A stretch of 64,000 bases of DNA from an uncultured Verrucomicrobiota bacterium (GTDB lineage Bacteria; Verrucomicrobiota; Verrucomicrobiia; Chthoniobacterales; JACTMZ01), in contig CAJBKE010000004.1 of the NCBI GenBank assembly GCA_903953565.1, positions 124,001-188,000 on the forward strand, in the 5' to 3' direction. Every line of letters begins with the position of its first letter. Position 1 is the stretch's first letter. Shown here piece by piece: positions 30,456 to 40,079 of this stretch. The translations under genes and the position numbers were made by a program. Below the pieces are notes generated by a model. It had not been told where the DNA came from. It made no database searches and saw nothing but the letters and a program-made list of their open reading frames with translations.

Positions 30456-33400
30456 GGCACGGTAACCGGGTTGACGACCGGAATGATGTCCTTCGGTTCC
30501 TTGGATTCTTTGTCGAAGCGCACCAGCACGTAGCGGTAAGTCGCCCCACTAACGACCGGAAGCGTATCTGTAAGAAACATACTCATCACCGTTTTGCCGC
30601 CCGACTGACCGGCGTAGGACAAGCGGATGAACGGATCGTAGATCCGGGTGTTGATCCCGGCGGCATTCGCGTTGCCGGTGCCGTCGATAAATCCGTAAGC
30701 CACCGACTGCATGAGCGGGGATACTTGCACCATATCATTCTTCACCCCCGGGTCGGCGGCATCCGCCACGCGATGGCGGTAGAGCGCACAGGGGAAAAGT
30801 CCGGTGCCGCCGCTGTCCTCGATAGCAACGCGGTAAATGCCCCTGTTGGGGTCCAATCTGTCTGAGGCAAAGGTCGAAGTGCCCCCTTGCCCGTCGGTCT
30901 GGGGCCTCGAGACGGAGACCAAACGCCCGATGGATACCCCCACGCCGTCGAAATCCCCGGTATCGGCTATGGTCAGAACCTTGGCTTCGACTGCCGTCGA
31001 TGCGGCTAACGAAAGCACCGATGCCGGTTCCGAAGGACCGAGGTGATAGAACAGCGGCTCCAACTTGGCAGGAAGGGGACGTTCCGGCCACGGCACCGAG
31101 GCCGTTACCGGCGATTCCTCGACCCAAGTCCCCGAGCGGACATTGCTCAGGTCGCCGACCGACGAGGATGCCGACACGGCCCTGACAGCAACGGTGTAGG
31201 TGGAGCCTTCGTCGGCGGGAAGATCGATGGAAAATTCCGCCGGTGGCTCGGGTGCGGCGAGAGAGTTCGCTTCGCCCGCAAATGCGCCCTCGACCCGCGA
31301 GGACTCGTATCGACCAAACTTCTTGGCTCCCTCACCCGGAAGGGTTTCGCCGTCGCCCAAGGCGGAATTTTCACGTAAAAGGCCGACGCCGAGGCTGGCG
31401 GGAGGCATTTGGCCATCCTTCGAGACGTAAACGTGAAAGCGGTCGACCCCGACCGGCGGACAAACCCACATCACCCGGAGAGTGCGCGAACCTCCCGAGG
31501 CCGGGTTCGGAGTAATGCGGTCGAGGTATGGCACGGGTGTGACCAGCGACGGAAAATCGACGCAATCCAGACGAAGATAAGGGCCAGCGTTGCCATCCCT
31601 GTCAGAAGCTTGGGCATAGTAGCAAACGCGCCCGCCGTTGAGGGGCAACGGGCCCGGGTCGGACCAAGGCACACTCTCGATGGACATCGATTCGGCCAGC
31701 GTGGCATGATAAATAAAACTCATCGGACCTTGGTCGACCCGCCGGTAAAAATTCACCTCGCGCGTCAGCGGTGGCACTTCGACTGATCCGCCGGGACTTG
31801 CGATCTTGCCGGAACCCTTGTCGACCAGACCGGGATCACCGCCCTCCGGGCAACGTTGGGACGACGGAACCATCTCGGTGACCACATCGGCAACGAAAGG
31901 AATCACGCCGGCAAGCACACCTCCCTGGTCAGCACCCAACCCAGTCGTATCCGCTGCAGCCGCGGCGGAGACAGCACCATTGTCTGTTCCCACGCGGCAC
32001 TTGATGAGGCCGATGGTCGCCGCGGCCTGCGCGAAGGTCGCCGCGTCGTAGGTGACCGTGTGTTCGGCCACGTCGTTCCCGCCAAAATGAACTTTCGCCA
32101 GCACCGTGCTACTCGGACCCGAAGTCGTCGAAGGCTGGTACAAAAATTCCGCCCAGACAATGTCCGCTTTGAGTCTTGTGCAGCGCAGCGTCATAGGAAC
32201 GCGACGACCCACTTCGGTGCTCGTGCCCTTGCTTGTCAACGGGCGTGCCGCGGTCACGGAGGGACGCTTGCAGGGAATGTCCACGCGACCGCTGACCACG
32301 CCGGGTCCCTCGCGGTCACGGATCACCCCGAAAACAGGCGCGCTGTGACCACCATAGAATTTTTGCGTGCCGAAACCGGAGACGCTGACGGTGCTGACCG
32401 CACGCACCGTATACCACCAAGTTTTGCCCGCATCCGACTCGGATGGGCTGCCGGCTATGGCGTCTAGAAATGCGGTGGTTGCGCTGGTGACTTTGGCCAC
32501 CGGCGTTGCCCCTACCGCACGTCGCGCGCCGTCATAGGAATTCCAACGGAAAATTTCATACTCCAGCGTGCCGGTCTCGGGTGTTGTCGGCACGGCGTCC
32601 CAGGAAAGCTTCAACCTCTGCCTACCCACGGTCGCCGACCACGCGTAATCGTTGACCACCTCGAGTCCGCGCACCACTTTGGGCGGTATGCGATTGTAGA
32701 TCGCGACCTTTGTCCCCGGTGAGACGGCCCCGTCGCGGCCGAGAACGTCCACTGCGGTTACGAAGTAGACAAACGCCGCCCCGCCGCCGGGAAGCACGGC
32801 CGTGTCGGGACGCAGTTCCTGCAGCGGACCCACCTGGTCGGCGAAGAAAAATGTCTCGGTGTTGGAAGGGTCGGCGGCCATGGCAGCGTCGAGGTCCTCA
32901 AGGTTGAACACCGGCAGGGTGTTCACCTTGACGGGACCTGCCGCCATGAGGTCCGTGAACGTCGGACCGGTTGCGCCACCAACCCACCCCGGAGGAACCG
33001 ACCCGGCGGGAAGGCGATAGACATTGTAGCCGTTCTGAAGGATCGACCTTTGGCGCAGCGGATCGGGAGTCGCCCAACGCAAGCGCACGGCGCGGTTAAC
33101 CCTCTGCCCCTGCAACTGGCTGCTCAGAGCATTGAATCCGCTGACGGCCTTGGCGTTGTTGCCGGGCAGAGCGCGGAAGTCGGCGAAAAGTGTGGCGGGC
33201 AAAGTCGGAGGCTCTACATCAACACCCGCATTGACCGGGGATCCCGGGGCAGGCAATGCCGCGGGCGACAAGGAAGCATCCACGATGACACGTCCCACTA
33301 CTGCAAGATCCTCGCCGCTGGTGGGATGCCGCAGGCGTATTTCGAAAGTGGACGGCCCTGCGGCGGAAACGGGACCGGCCCATGCGTTGCCCAGACAAAG

Positions 33401-33931
33401 GTTCACGCCGGGAAACGATTTTCCGAGCAGCGCGAGATTGTCCCGGTATTCGGGGTCGGACATTCCGGCGGCGATGACGTTGGCCAGCTTCGTGGCAACC
33501 GGCTGGCCGGCCGCGGACGAGGCAAGGCTGCCGAACATTTGGTCGAGTTTTGCCGACAGCCCCGATTCCTGAGCCGAGGGTGTGAGGTCGGGGCGCAAAC
33601 TCCAGGCCCGCTGCAACAAGGCGCCGACAGTCGCAGGATCCACCGCGGCGCGCATCACTCCCACCGGAGCGTAAGAACCTGCCGCCGAGGGAAGCCCGTC
33701 TTTGCGGTAAACGGTAAAGGCCGGATCTGTTCCCGCCTCCTCCGGCAAGGCCCCTTCGATCTGCGTAATAATGTAGGCCGTTGCCGACGCGCCGCTTTTG
33801 ACAAATGTCGCCCCGGACATCATCGAACGGTTGGCCACGTCGCAGTCCGCGCAATTGGGGATGATCGGAGCAGGCGATGACGCGACCATCAGGCCGGATA
33901 CGAGGAAGAAGGACGAAAGGAGTCTCTTCAT
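30452..33931 (-). CDS. Giant secreted protein 2 (fibronectin-III-like segments)
   Basis: This 1159-residue exported protein starts with a signal peptide and SPAPIIPNCADC, nearly the same as giant protein 3. The N-terminal 230 residues look helical. From about residue 270 the sequence shows fibronectin-III-like strands (VRLRWATPDPL, GYNVYRLPAGSVPPGW, VYFVTAVDVLGRDG, LKLSWDAVPTTPETG, YEIFRWNSYDG, WWYTVRAV), and similar strands recur towards the C-terminus. There is no calcium repeat like that of protein 3. One base separates it from the gene upstream and four bases overlap the gene downstream, so the three are translated from one message. The function is unknown, with surface assembly or adhesion plausible. 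Confidence 0.72.
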   Translation of the reverse strand: MKRLLSSFFLVSGLMVASSPAPIIPNCADCDVANRSMMSGATFVKSGASATAYIITQIEGALPEEAGTDPAFTVYRKDGLPSAAGSYAPVGVMRAAVDPATVGALLQRAWSLRPDLTPSAQESGLSAKLDQMFGSLASSAAGQPVATKLANVIAAGMSDPEYRDNLALLGKSFPGVNLCLGNAWAGPVSAAGPSTFEIRLRHPTSGEDLAVVGRVIVDASLSPAALPAPGSPVNAGVDVEPPTLPATLFADFRALPGNNAKAVSGFNALSSQLQGQRVNRAVRLRWATPDPLRQRSILQNGYNVYRLPAGSVPPGWVGGATGPTFTDLMAAGPVKVNTLPVFNLEDLDAAMAADPSNTETFFFADQVGPLQELRPDTAVLPGGGAAFVYFVTAVDVLGRDGAVSPGTKVAIYNRIPPKVVRGLEVVNDYAWSATVGRQRLKLSWDAVPTTPETGTLEYEIFRWNSYDGARRAVGATPVAKVTSATTAFLDAIAGSPSESDAGKTWWYTVRAVSTVSVSGFGTQKFYGGHSAPVFGVIRDREGPGVVSGRVDIPCKRPSVTAARPLTSKGTSTEVGRRVPMTLRCTRLKADIVWAEFLYQPSTTSGPSSTVLAKVHFGGNDVAEHTVTYDAATFAQAAATIGLIKCRVGTDNGAVSAAAAADTTGLGADQGGVLAGVIPFVADVVTEMVPSSQRCPEGGDPGLVDKGSGKIASPGGSVEVPPLTREVNFYRRVDQGPMSFIYHATLAESMSIESVPWSDPGPLPLNGGRVCYYAQASDRDGNAGPYLRLDCVDFPSLVTPVPYLDRITPNPASGGSRTLRVMWVCPPVGVDRFHVYVSKDGQMPPASLGVGLLRENSALGDGETLPGEGAKKFGRYESSRVEGAFAGEANSLAAPEPPAEFSIDLPADEGSTYTVAVRAVSASSSVGDLSNVRSGTWVEESPVTASVPWPERPLPAKLEPLFYHLGPSEPASVLSLAASTAVEAKVLTIADTGDFDGVGVSIGRLVSVSRPQTDGQGGTSTFASDRLDPNRGIYRVAIEDSGGTGLFPCALYRHRVADAADPGVKNDMVQVSPLMQSVAYGFIDGTGNANAAGINTRIYDPFIRLSYAGQSGGKTVMSMFLTDTLPVVSGATYRYVLVRFDKESKEPKDIIPVVNPVTVP

Positions 33932-33932
33932 C

Positions 33933-36900
33933 TCAGTAAGTCACCTCCGGCGCGCTGATTGTTCCGTTGCTGGCGCTGAATTTGACGCCCACGCTCTTGT
34001 TGAATTTGACGCAGAAGGGACAAACACCGACTTTGCCTTTGACCGTCCCCTTCCCCGCGAAACGCATCGGACTGGTAAGATCAAAGCCCTCTTTGACGCC
34101 GACCAGAGACATTCGTCCGCCGATGGACACGAGGCAAAGGGCCTCCCCGCTGACCTCGCCGACGAGTTTGCCGCCGATGGTCGGTCCTTCGGCGAACACA
34201 AACACCCCGGCGCCCGCACCGACGACAACATTGAGCATGCAGGTCGAGGGAATTCCGATGAGTTCGTTGATCGGGAGGCGGGCCTCCCCGTAAAGATAGG
34301 CGCCGGTGAACGGCGGAGCTCCGAGCACGCCAGCCACTTCGGGGTCGATCAGCGCGATCGGATCAAGCGAGCAGGAACGGCCGAAGAAAACCCCTCCTGC
34401 CATGCCGTATTCGCCGATCGTCAAGTCGGCGCTGGCCGCGAGGTAATTCTCCGCTTTGAGTGGGTCACCGTCGATCGCACCGAAGGCGAGAGCGGCATTC
34501 ATGTCATTGACTTGGAAAGCCTCGAAGCTGAGCGGACCTCCGGTCATGTCGAAGAATCCGCCGAGGCCGACGGGATCTCCGCCCATGAGGGTGAACTTGA
34601 CCCCGAGGCTCGCGACAAGATCCGGCGAAATCCATTTCAACGGCACCCTCTCCGCACCGATGAGGATTTCGTTGGCCGTGTCGCCTGCCGGAATGCACCC
34701 GCCCGTGTTGTCAGACGTCAGCCTCCTGATCTGGAGGTAAGCCTTGAGTTCCAAGTCGTCCGGCACTTTGAAGCGAAAAAGCCCGTCAACCCGCAACATG
34801 CTCAGCGAGTCGCCCTCGATGTGCGCGTAGCCGTTGAGCCGCCCGGAACCGATCATGTCGCTCATCGGTCCGAGAATTTCGCCGTTGATCGACTCGTCCA
34901 CCTCGGCGAGACGGGTGGCAATCACGTCGCGCAACGTCCCGTTGACCTGCTGCAATCCGTTGTCGAGTTGGTTGGTCACCGCACCGACCGCATCCTGCGC
35001 GTATTGCCGCAACTGCGTCTGCAGAACACCGAGAATCTGGCTCTCGATCAGATTGTCGATGATTTCCTGGCGGATGTAGGCGCGCAACTGGACTCGCGGG
35101 ACCTCCGGAAGATCGATGTTTGCTCCGACCGCATAGTGCCCCAACTCGTCCTCTATCGAATCGGCAATGGAATCCGTGAGCGTCCCGATCTCCGAATTCA
35201 CCGAATCCTGCAACTGGGCAACCAGGCCGGTCGAGGGGTCCGTGATACGCGTGCGCATCTCCGCAAGGATAACATTCACATCGACGAGCGAACTGCGGAC
35301 CTGCTCAAGCGCGGGAGAATTGATGACGTCATCAAGCGCGGCGCCCGCAAGCTCCCCTGCAATCAGGCTGATGAATTGCGGTGCCTCACGCGCAACCAGC
35401 GAGCTGACCAGTTTTTTGACACCTGCCGTGCGCAAAAGTCCGTTAGGATCGGCAACGAGCGTGCCTACGCCGCCTTGGACCGCCGCGAGCTTCTCATCGG
35501 CCAACGCGGTTGCCGTGCCTACACCGGTGGAAGCAAACGCGTTATCGATCCCCTGACGCACGGCTCCTCCCGCGTTGCGCACGCGGTTCGTGAGCGCAGT
35601 GGTGGCATTCGCTGATGTGATCTGCACGGAGGCCGATCCGGGAAGACCATAAAGATCGTCGAGCAGTTGATCGACCGCAGTCATGACCGGACCGTCGATG
35701 ACCGGGGCGATGAGTTTTTCGAGTTCGTTGGAAAGCAGGTCCCTGCCCGCATCGATACCCCCGAGCAACTGATCCGTCGCCGTTGCCCCCAGCGCATCGA
35801 TCATGTTCTGGGTGTAACCCACCCCCGCATCGAGCGCGCTGGTGGCAAGGCCCGCGATATTGAGTTGCGGCAGACCGTCGTATTCGAGACCGAAAGTCAG
35901 CTCCGCCGTGTCGGGGCAAAGGTATTTGGCGCGATGCGTGAGCGATGCGACGAAGAAGTCCTTGGTCACATCATCCGAGGAGAAAGCCCGGCCGCCTTCA
36001 TTCCAGCGCAGGTTGTAGTGGAAAGCATCTGTGATACCGAGCCAGTCCTGTTCGGCTTCGACCGCGTAGTCACCGCCTTCGGCCGAAGACTGGCGGTATC
36101 CTTCGGCGTTTCCGCCGGCAAAGCCGACATTCCCCGGGTCGAAGAAAACCGAGTTGAAAAAAGTGTCCGTGCCATCCACCCAGCCGGCAGCCACGGCATA
36201 AAGCGAGGACGGCAGACCAGGGACGTATTTCCCCTTGGTGTGCACGTTCCACTTGAGGTCCTTGAAAAACGGAACATCGACCGAGCCGGCCAGATTGAGG
36301 AAACCTACCGCAGGGGCCCCCACCTTGTTCTGAGAGTTGAAGTAAGCGTCCTGGCAAGGAGTGAACGCATATGTCTTGGTGCCCGGACCCGGCAGACCGA
36401 CCGAGGGCACTTTGAGCCGCGAGTCGAAGGGCGCTGCTACATCCATCCTCGTGGCGATCTGCCCGTTGGGTTGGAAGCCCAGCTCCCCCCGGAGTTTGTC
36501 CTCGAAGAGTTCGCAGCGAGCCTCCACTCCAAGGACAAGAACTGCCGGACCGCCCGGATCGCAACCGCCCGATGATTCAAACCGCAAAGAGAGCGGCGTG
36601 ATCGGTGCGTTGTCCCAATACTGCAATTCAACATCGCTGGACGAGTCGACCTGTGCATCGCCCAGGCCCCCCGGACAAGTGAGAGACAACTCATCGAAGG
36701 CGATGGTGAAAGCGGACGGCGCAGGCAAGGTGATGCTCGCCGAGGTGAGCGAATCCTCGTTGAAGTTGTCCAGATACGAAAATTTGAACGCTGCGAAGAC
36801 TACCGGATAGCCATACAGAAGCAGCGACTCTTTGAATGATTGCGCTTCATGCACGCCGCTCACCCCCGCGTTGCGGGCATAATATTGCGAGCGGAGCGTG

Positions 36901-39305
36901 AGATCGTAGGCAGGCGTGGCCGTGCCAGCGATGCGACTGGCCGCGGTGGCCGCGCCGAGGTCGCTGACTCGGAAATTCACGCCGGGGTAGTCGGCGATCT
37001 GCACGTCGCTCTCGAGGTAGGAAGCCGTGCCCGGACGAACGACATTATCGTCGGCAACCGCCGAGCGATCCACTCCGCTGTAAAGCAGCGAACCTACACC
37101 CATCCAAGCCGACGTGGAAACGCCGGGCGCGGTCGAACTTGTGCCACTGATACCTCCGATGAGCGATGAACCCGCCATGAGATACGAACCACCGCTGAAG
37201 AGTGTGTTGAAAGTGTGCGCGTATTTGGCGATATCCGTCGGATCCTGGCCCCATTTGAGTCGGAAATCCCCGCCCCCAATCGCGTCGTCCGTGGCGCCGT
37301 CGCCCTGCAACCCGCCATCACGGGTCAAGCGAAGACCGCCCCCCGCAGGGGTGAAACGCACCCGGGCCGTATCCGGCGCGGCACCGCACAAGGGCGTGGC
37401 ATCGGGCTTGTCCGCACACGCGCGATTGTGGGGAATATCAAATGCCGCGACGCCACCGAGCGAACTCGAAGCAGGCAGCACCTTGTCGGCCGCGATGTCG
37501 ACCGCACCGTTGACGTAGCTAATGTCCTGATTGCTATCGGTTACATCCGCGCAGGGCATATGAGGGTAAAACTTCGCGGCACCGAGGACAAGACGCGTAG
37601 TCAGCGTTCCATTCTTGTTAGCGTCGAGGCCGATCGTGAGGGTGCCGCCAACCACGGAATTCGCGCCGAGGTAGACGTGGTCGTTGGCCGCTTTGGTCGC
37701 GGAGGAAACATCGGCCAATTTGAGCCGGTTTGCGAAAAGAGCGTCCAAGCTCGCCTTGCGCACCGGCGTCACCCCCGTCACCGTGGCAGCGAAGGTGCCC
37801 GCAGCGCCGGTCCAACTGATATCGGAAACGGTAAACTGGAGCGGCTTGGATTCTTCGGTCAGTTGCCCTCCGGCAAAGGACACCATGCCGGAAGGGTTGA
37901 GGTTCTGGTCGAGCGACACAGCGCTTTGCGAAATCGTGGACTCGAACTGCCTGGTTCCGGCGGTGGCCGTGTAGCCGACACCGGAGGGAAGCGCGACCAC
38001 AAGCGTTCCAGCTTTCAAGCCGGCAGAACTGAGCGCCATATTTTGCCGCTTGAAATTGATCGAGTTCAGCGTGTCGGAATCCGTCGCCGGCCCGGTCACC
38101 GGAACACTTCCCCCGCCGGTGAAGTAAGCGCAGCCTGACGCGTCGACCCCGATCGACATGCCCACTCCGCCGAATTTGTGGGTGGAACCCGCACCGTCAA
38201 TCGTGCCGTTCGCGGCGGCAACGTTTAACGTGGTCGGCAACCGGCCTCCAACGACTGCGCCCGCTGCGGTTGCCGGATCGTTGGTAATATCGGTGAACAT
38301 CGTCGCGATGGATCCGAATTTCAACTGGCCGCTCAAATCGACCAGGCGCGAGAACGCGGTCGAAGCTCCATTCAGCACGCTCGTGTAAACGCCGGCCGTA
38401 TCCTCGTAAGCCACCCTGACCGTCGCGGTATAGGTTCTGTTGACCGGATCGAGCTGACCGGAAGGCTTGATTGTCAGGGGAGACACCGCGACGCCGGTCT
38501 GCGCGTTCGGCGCGTATGCGAATAACGGCCAACCGCCGCTCAAGGTGTAGGGCTGCACGCCGCTCACCGTCCGGTCGAATACGGACGACTCCAGCGCGAC
38601 CGCATTGCCGAGGTCGTCCTGCATGGTGACGGTGAAACGGATGTCGATGTTGGCTGTGGTGGCCACTGCCTCGTCAAACCGGTAAAGGTCGATCGTCGGA
38701 GTGACGGTAAACCCCGAGTCCGAAGAAACGGACGATGCTGTTTGCACGCGGAAGCGCTGCGCGTAAGCGGCGCCGGACATTTTCGCCACGACCTGCAGCG
38801 CCGCGGCCTCCGTGCTGGGAAAATGCACGTAAGTTTTACCCGGCGACTGCACGCCCGATTGCGACAAGTTGGTCGGTGGCGCTGGGAACGGGGTGGTGGC
38901 GTCGAAAATGGAGACGAGTTCGAACCGGTAGATCCGTGAAGGGTCGAGCGCGGCGTACGGCACGATACTCGCCTCCACCGTGTAAGCGGAGAGGACGCCC
39001 TTCACCGCGGCAACCGTTGTGGTTACAGTCACGGAGCTTTGATATGCCGGCGACTCACCGTCGACGTATATGCCGACGGGGTTGTCTTGGTCATCGAGCA
39101 ACCTCCAACTGGACCGCAGGCTTCTGCTGCCTGTGGCGCCGAAACTGTAGACAAAATCGGCGCGCGCCGTGATGAACCTGCCCGAGGTGCGGGCCGACAA
39201 GTATCCGGGCGCACTGTAGTCGGGCGTGGTGACTGTGGCACCGCGAAGGGCAAAACCGGAGCAGAAGAGTACAACAAAGACTATTGCTAGCGTTTGGTGC
39301 TTCAC
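33933..39305 (-). CDS. Giant secreted protein 1 (beta-rich with a long helical insert)
   Basis: The first gene of the operon encodes about 1790 residues. The start chosen is GTG at 39305, giving the signal peptide VKHQTLAIVFVVLFCSGFALRG; the longer frame to 39422 would overlap the divergent gene. The first 1100 residues are beta-rich and contain scattered cysteines. Residues about 1135-1485 switch to long amphipathic helices (AVDQLLDDLYGL, LEQVRSSLVDVNVILAEMR, LRQYAQDAVGAVTNQLDNGL). The last 300 residues return to beta structure and end in GKVGVCPFCVKFNKSVGVKFS, with a CxxC pair. I recognise no family. A filament, large adhesin or surface sheath are possibilities only. Confidence 0.72.
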   Translation of the reverse strand: MKHQTLAIVFVVLFCSGFALRGATVTTPDYSAPGYLSARTSGRFITARADFVYSFGATGSRSLRSSWRLLDDQDNPVGIYVDGESPAYQSSVTVTTTVAAVKGVLSAYTVEASIVPYAALDPSRIYRFELVSIFDATTPFPAPPTNLSQSGVQSPGKTYVHFPSTEAAALQVVAKMSGAAYAQRFRVQTASSVSSDSGFTVTPTIDLYRFDEAVATTANIDIRFTVTMQDDLGNAVALESSVFDRTVSGVQPYTLSGGWPLFAYAPNAQTGVAVSPLTIKPSGQLDPVNRTYTATVRVAYEDTAGVYTSVLNGASTAFSRLVDLSGQLKFGSIATMFTDITNDPATAAGAVVGGRLPTTLNVAAANGTIDGAGSTHKFGGVGMSIGVDASGCAYFTGGGSVPVTGPATDSDTLNSINFKRQNMALSSAGLKAGTLVVALPSGVGYTATAGTRQFESTISQSAVSLDQNLNPSGMVSFAGGQLTEESKPLQFTVSDISWTGAAGTFAATVTGVTPVRKASLDALFANRLKLADVSSATKAANDHVYLGANSVVGGTLTIGLDANKNGTLTTRLVLGAAKFYPHMPCADVTDSNQDISYVNGAVDIAADKVLPASSSLGGVAAFDIPHNRACADKPDATPLCGAAPDTARVRFTPAGGGLRLTRDGGLQGDGATDDAIGGGDFRLKWGQDPTDIAKYAHTFNTLFSGGSYLMAGSSLIGGISGTSSTAPGVSTSAWMGVGSLLYSGVDRSAVADDNVVRPGTASYLESDVQIADYPGVNFRVSDLGAATAASRIAGTATPAYDLTLRSQYYARNAGVSGVHEAQSFKESLLLYGYPVVFAAFKFSYLDNFNEDSLTSASITLPAPSAFTIAFDELSLTCPGGLGDAQVDSSSDVELQYWDNAPITPLSLRFESSGGCDPGGPAVLVLGVEARCELFEDKLRGELGFQPNGQIATRMDVAAPFDSRLKVPSVGLPGPGTKTYAFTPCQDAYFNSQNKVGAPAVGFLNLAGSVDVPFFKDLKWNVHTKGKYVPGLPSSLYAVAAGWVDGTDTFFNSVFFDPGNVGFAGGNAEGYRQSSAEGGDYAVEAEQDWLGITDAFHYNLRWNEGGRAFSSDDVTKDFFVASLTHRAKYLCPDTAELTFGLEYDGLPQLNIAGLATSALDAGVGYTQNMIDALGATATDQLLGGIDAGRDLLSNELEKLIAPVIDGPVMTAVDQLLDDLYGLPGSASVQITSANATTALTNRVRNAGGAVRQGIDNAFASTGVGTATALADEKLAAVQGGVGTLVADPNGLLRTAGVKKLVSSLVAREAPQFISLIAGELAGAALDDVINSPALEQVRSSLVDVNVILAEMRTRITDPSTGLVAQLQDSVNSEIGTLTDSIADSIEDELGHYAVGANIDLPEVPRVQLRAYIRQEIIDNLIESQILGVLQTQLRQYAQDAVGAVTNQLDNGLQQVNGTLRDVIATRLAEVDESINGEILGPMSDMIGSGRLNGYAHIEGDSLSMLRVDGLFRFKVPDDLELKAYLQIRRLTSDNTGGCIPAGDTANEILIGAERVPLKWISPDLVASLGVKFTLMGGDPVGLGGFFDMTGGPLSFEAFQVNDMNAALAFGAIDGDPLKAENYLAASADLTIGEYGMAGGVFFGRSCSLDPIALIDPEVAGVLGAPPFTGAYLYGEARLPINELIGIPSTCMLNVVVGAGAGVFVFAEGPTIGGKLVGEVSGEALCLVSIGGRMSLVGVKEGFDLTSPMRFAGKGTVKGKVGVCPFCVKFNKSVGVKFSASNGTISAPEVTY

Positions 39306-39413
39306 TGTTGAGGGAGATACGCAGAACCCTGCGCGTGAATTGAAAATAACTATCCCGACTTCGTGCGCAAAGTATTTTTGCACAAAAAGATACCTATCCT
39401 GTAAGTTGAAGAT
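39306..39413. promoter_or_regulatory. Divergent promoter region of the giant-protein operon and the DUF1573 gene
   Basis: This AT-rich island of 108 bases separates two divergent genes. Rightward, TTGCAC (39378-39383) and TGTAAG (39400-39405) are 16 bases apart, which would put the transcription start close to the ATG at 39414. Leftward, TTGCGC and TATTTT are also 16 bases apart on the minus strand. Neither matches consensus strongly. Confidence 0.35.
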
Positions 39414-40058
39414 ATGCGCCACCTAGCCATCATCTTGCTTTTGGCACCTGCCCCCATGGTTGAAGCGCTGGAATGGCAAGAGACGACGCTGGTTCGTGCA
39501 GCCCGCTCTGCGGACGAAAGGGTAGAGGCCTCCTACAGCTTCTCCAACAACACAACAAACACCGTGCGCATTCTTTCCGTATCCACATCCTGTGGTTGCA
39601 CCGTGGGCAAGCCGCAAAAGCAGGAATACGGCCCCGGGGAAAAGGGCTCACTTTTGGTCAGCCACGATCCGGAGGGGCGCACCGGCACCCGCGCCTACCG
39701 CATCACGGTGAACACGGACGAATCCGGGCGCAATGCTGATGAACTCACCTTGCAAGTCAGCGTCGCCCGCCAGATCGAGGCTGGGGTGCGAGTTGCCGTC
39801 TGGGAGGCCGGCGAGCCCCGCACCGCAAAAACGATTCCTTTTAAAGTGGATCCATCTTCGCCTGTCTCTGTGCTCGGAGCGGAACCGGAGCGAGACATTA
39901 TCAATGTGGAAGTGATCGAAGGACCCTCACCGACAGAAAAGTTGCTCAAAATAACGCCGAAGGATTCTGCCATGCCCGGTCAGACCCGTGTCCGACTTAT
40001 CACCGAGCCGGCTCTTTACGATTCCTTGGGGGGACTTTTCTTCGCGGTTCTCCGCTGA
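39414..40058 (+). CDS. Exported DUF1573 protein
   Basis: After a signal peptide, the protein shows the DUF1573 pattern: VEASYSFSNNTTNTVRILSVSTSCGCTVGKPQKQEYGPGEKGSL, with the conserved CGC, then RITVNTDES in an immunoglobulin-like fold. The last 80 residues form a second beta domain. DUF1573 proteins are envelope proteins of unknown role, often near rhodanese or thioredoxin-like genes in Verrucomicrobiota and Planctomycetota, as here. It is divergent from the giant-protein operon and may share its control region. Confidence 0.85.
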   Translation: MRHLAIILLLAPAPMVEALEWQETTLVRAARSADERVEASYSFSNNTTNTVRILSVSTSCGCTVGKPQKQEYGPGEKGSLLVSHDPEGRTGTRAYRITVNTDESGRNADELTLQVSVARQIEAGVRVAVWEAGEPRTAKTIPFKVDPSSPVSVLGAEPERDIINVEVIEGPSPTEKLLKITPKDSAMPGQTRVRLITEPALYDSLGGLFFAVLR

Positions 40059-40079
40059 ACTCACGCCGAAAGCCCGCGG

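Noticed and set aside
33798..35615. Open frame of 605 codons on the plus strand opposite giant proteins 1 and 2
   Set aside because: The minus-strand frames have signal peptides, operon junctions and natural composition. The plus frame crosses the junction of two genes and shows no recognisable feature.
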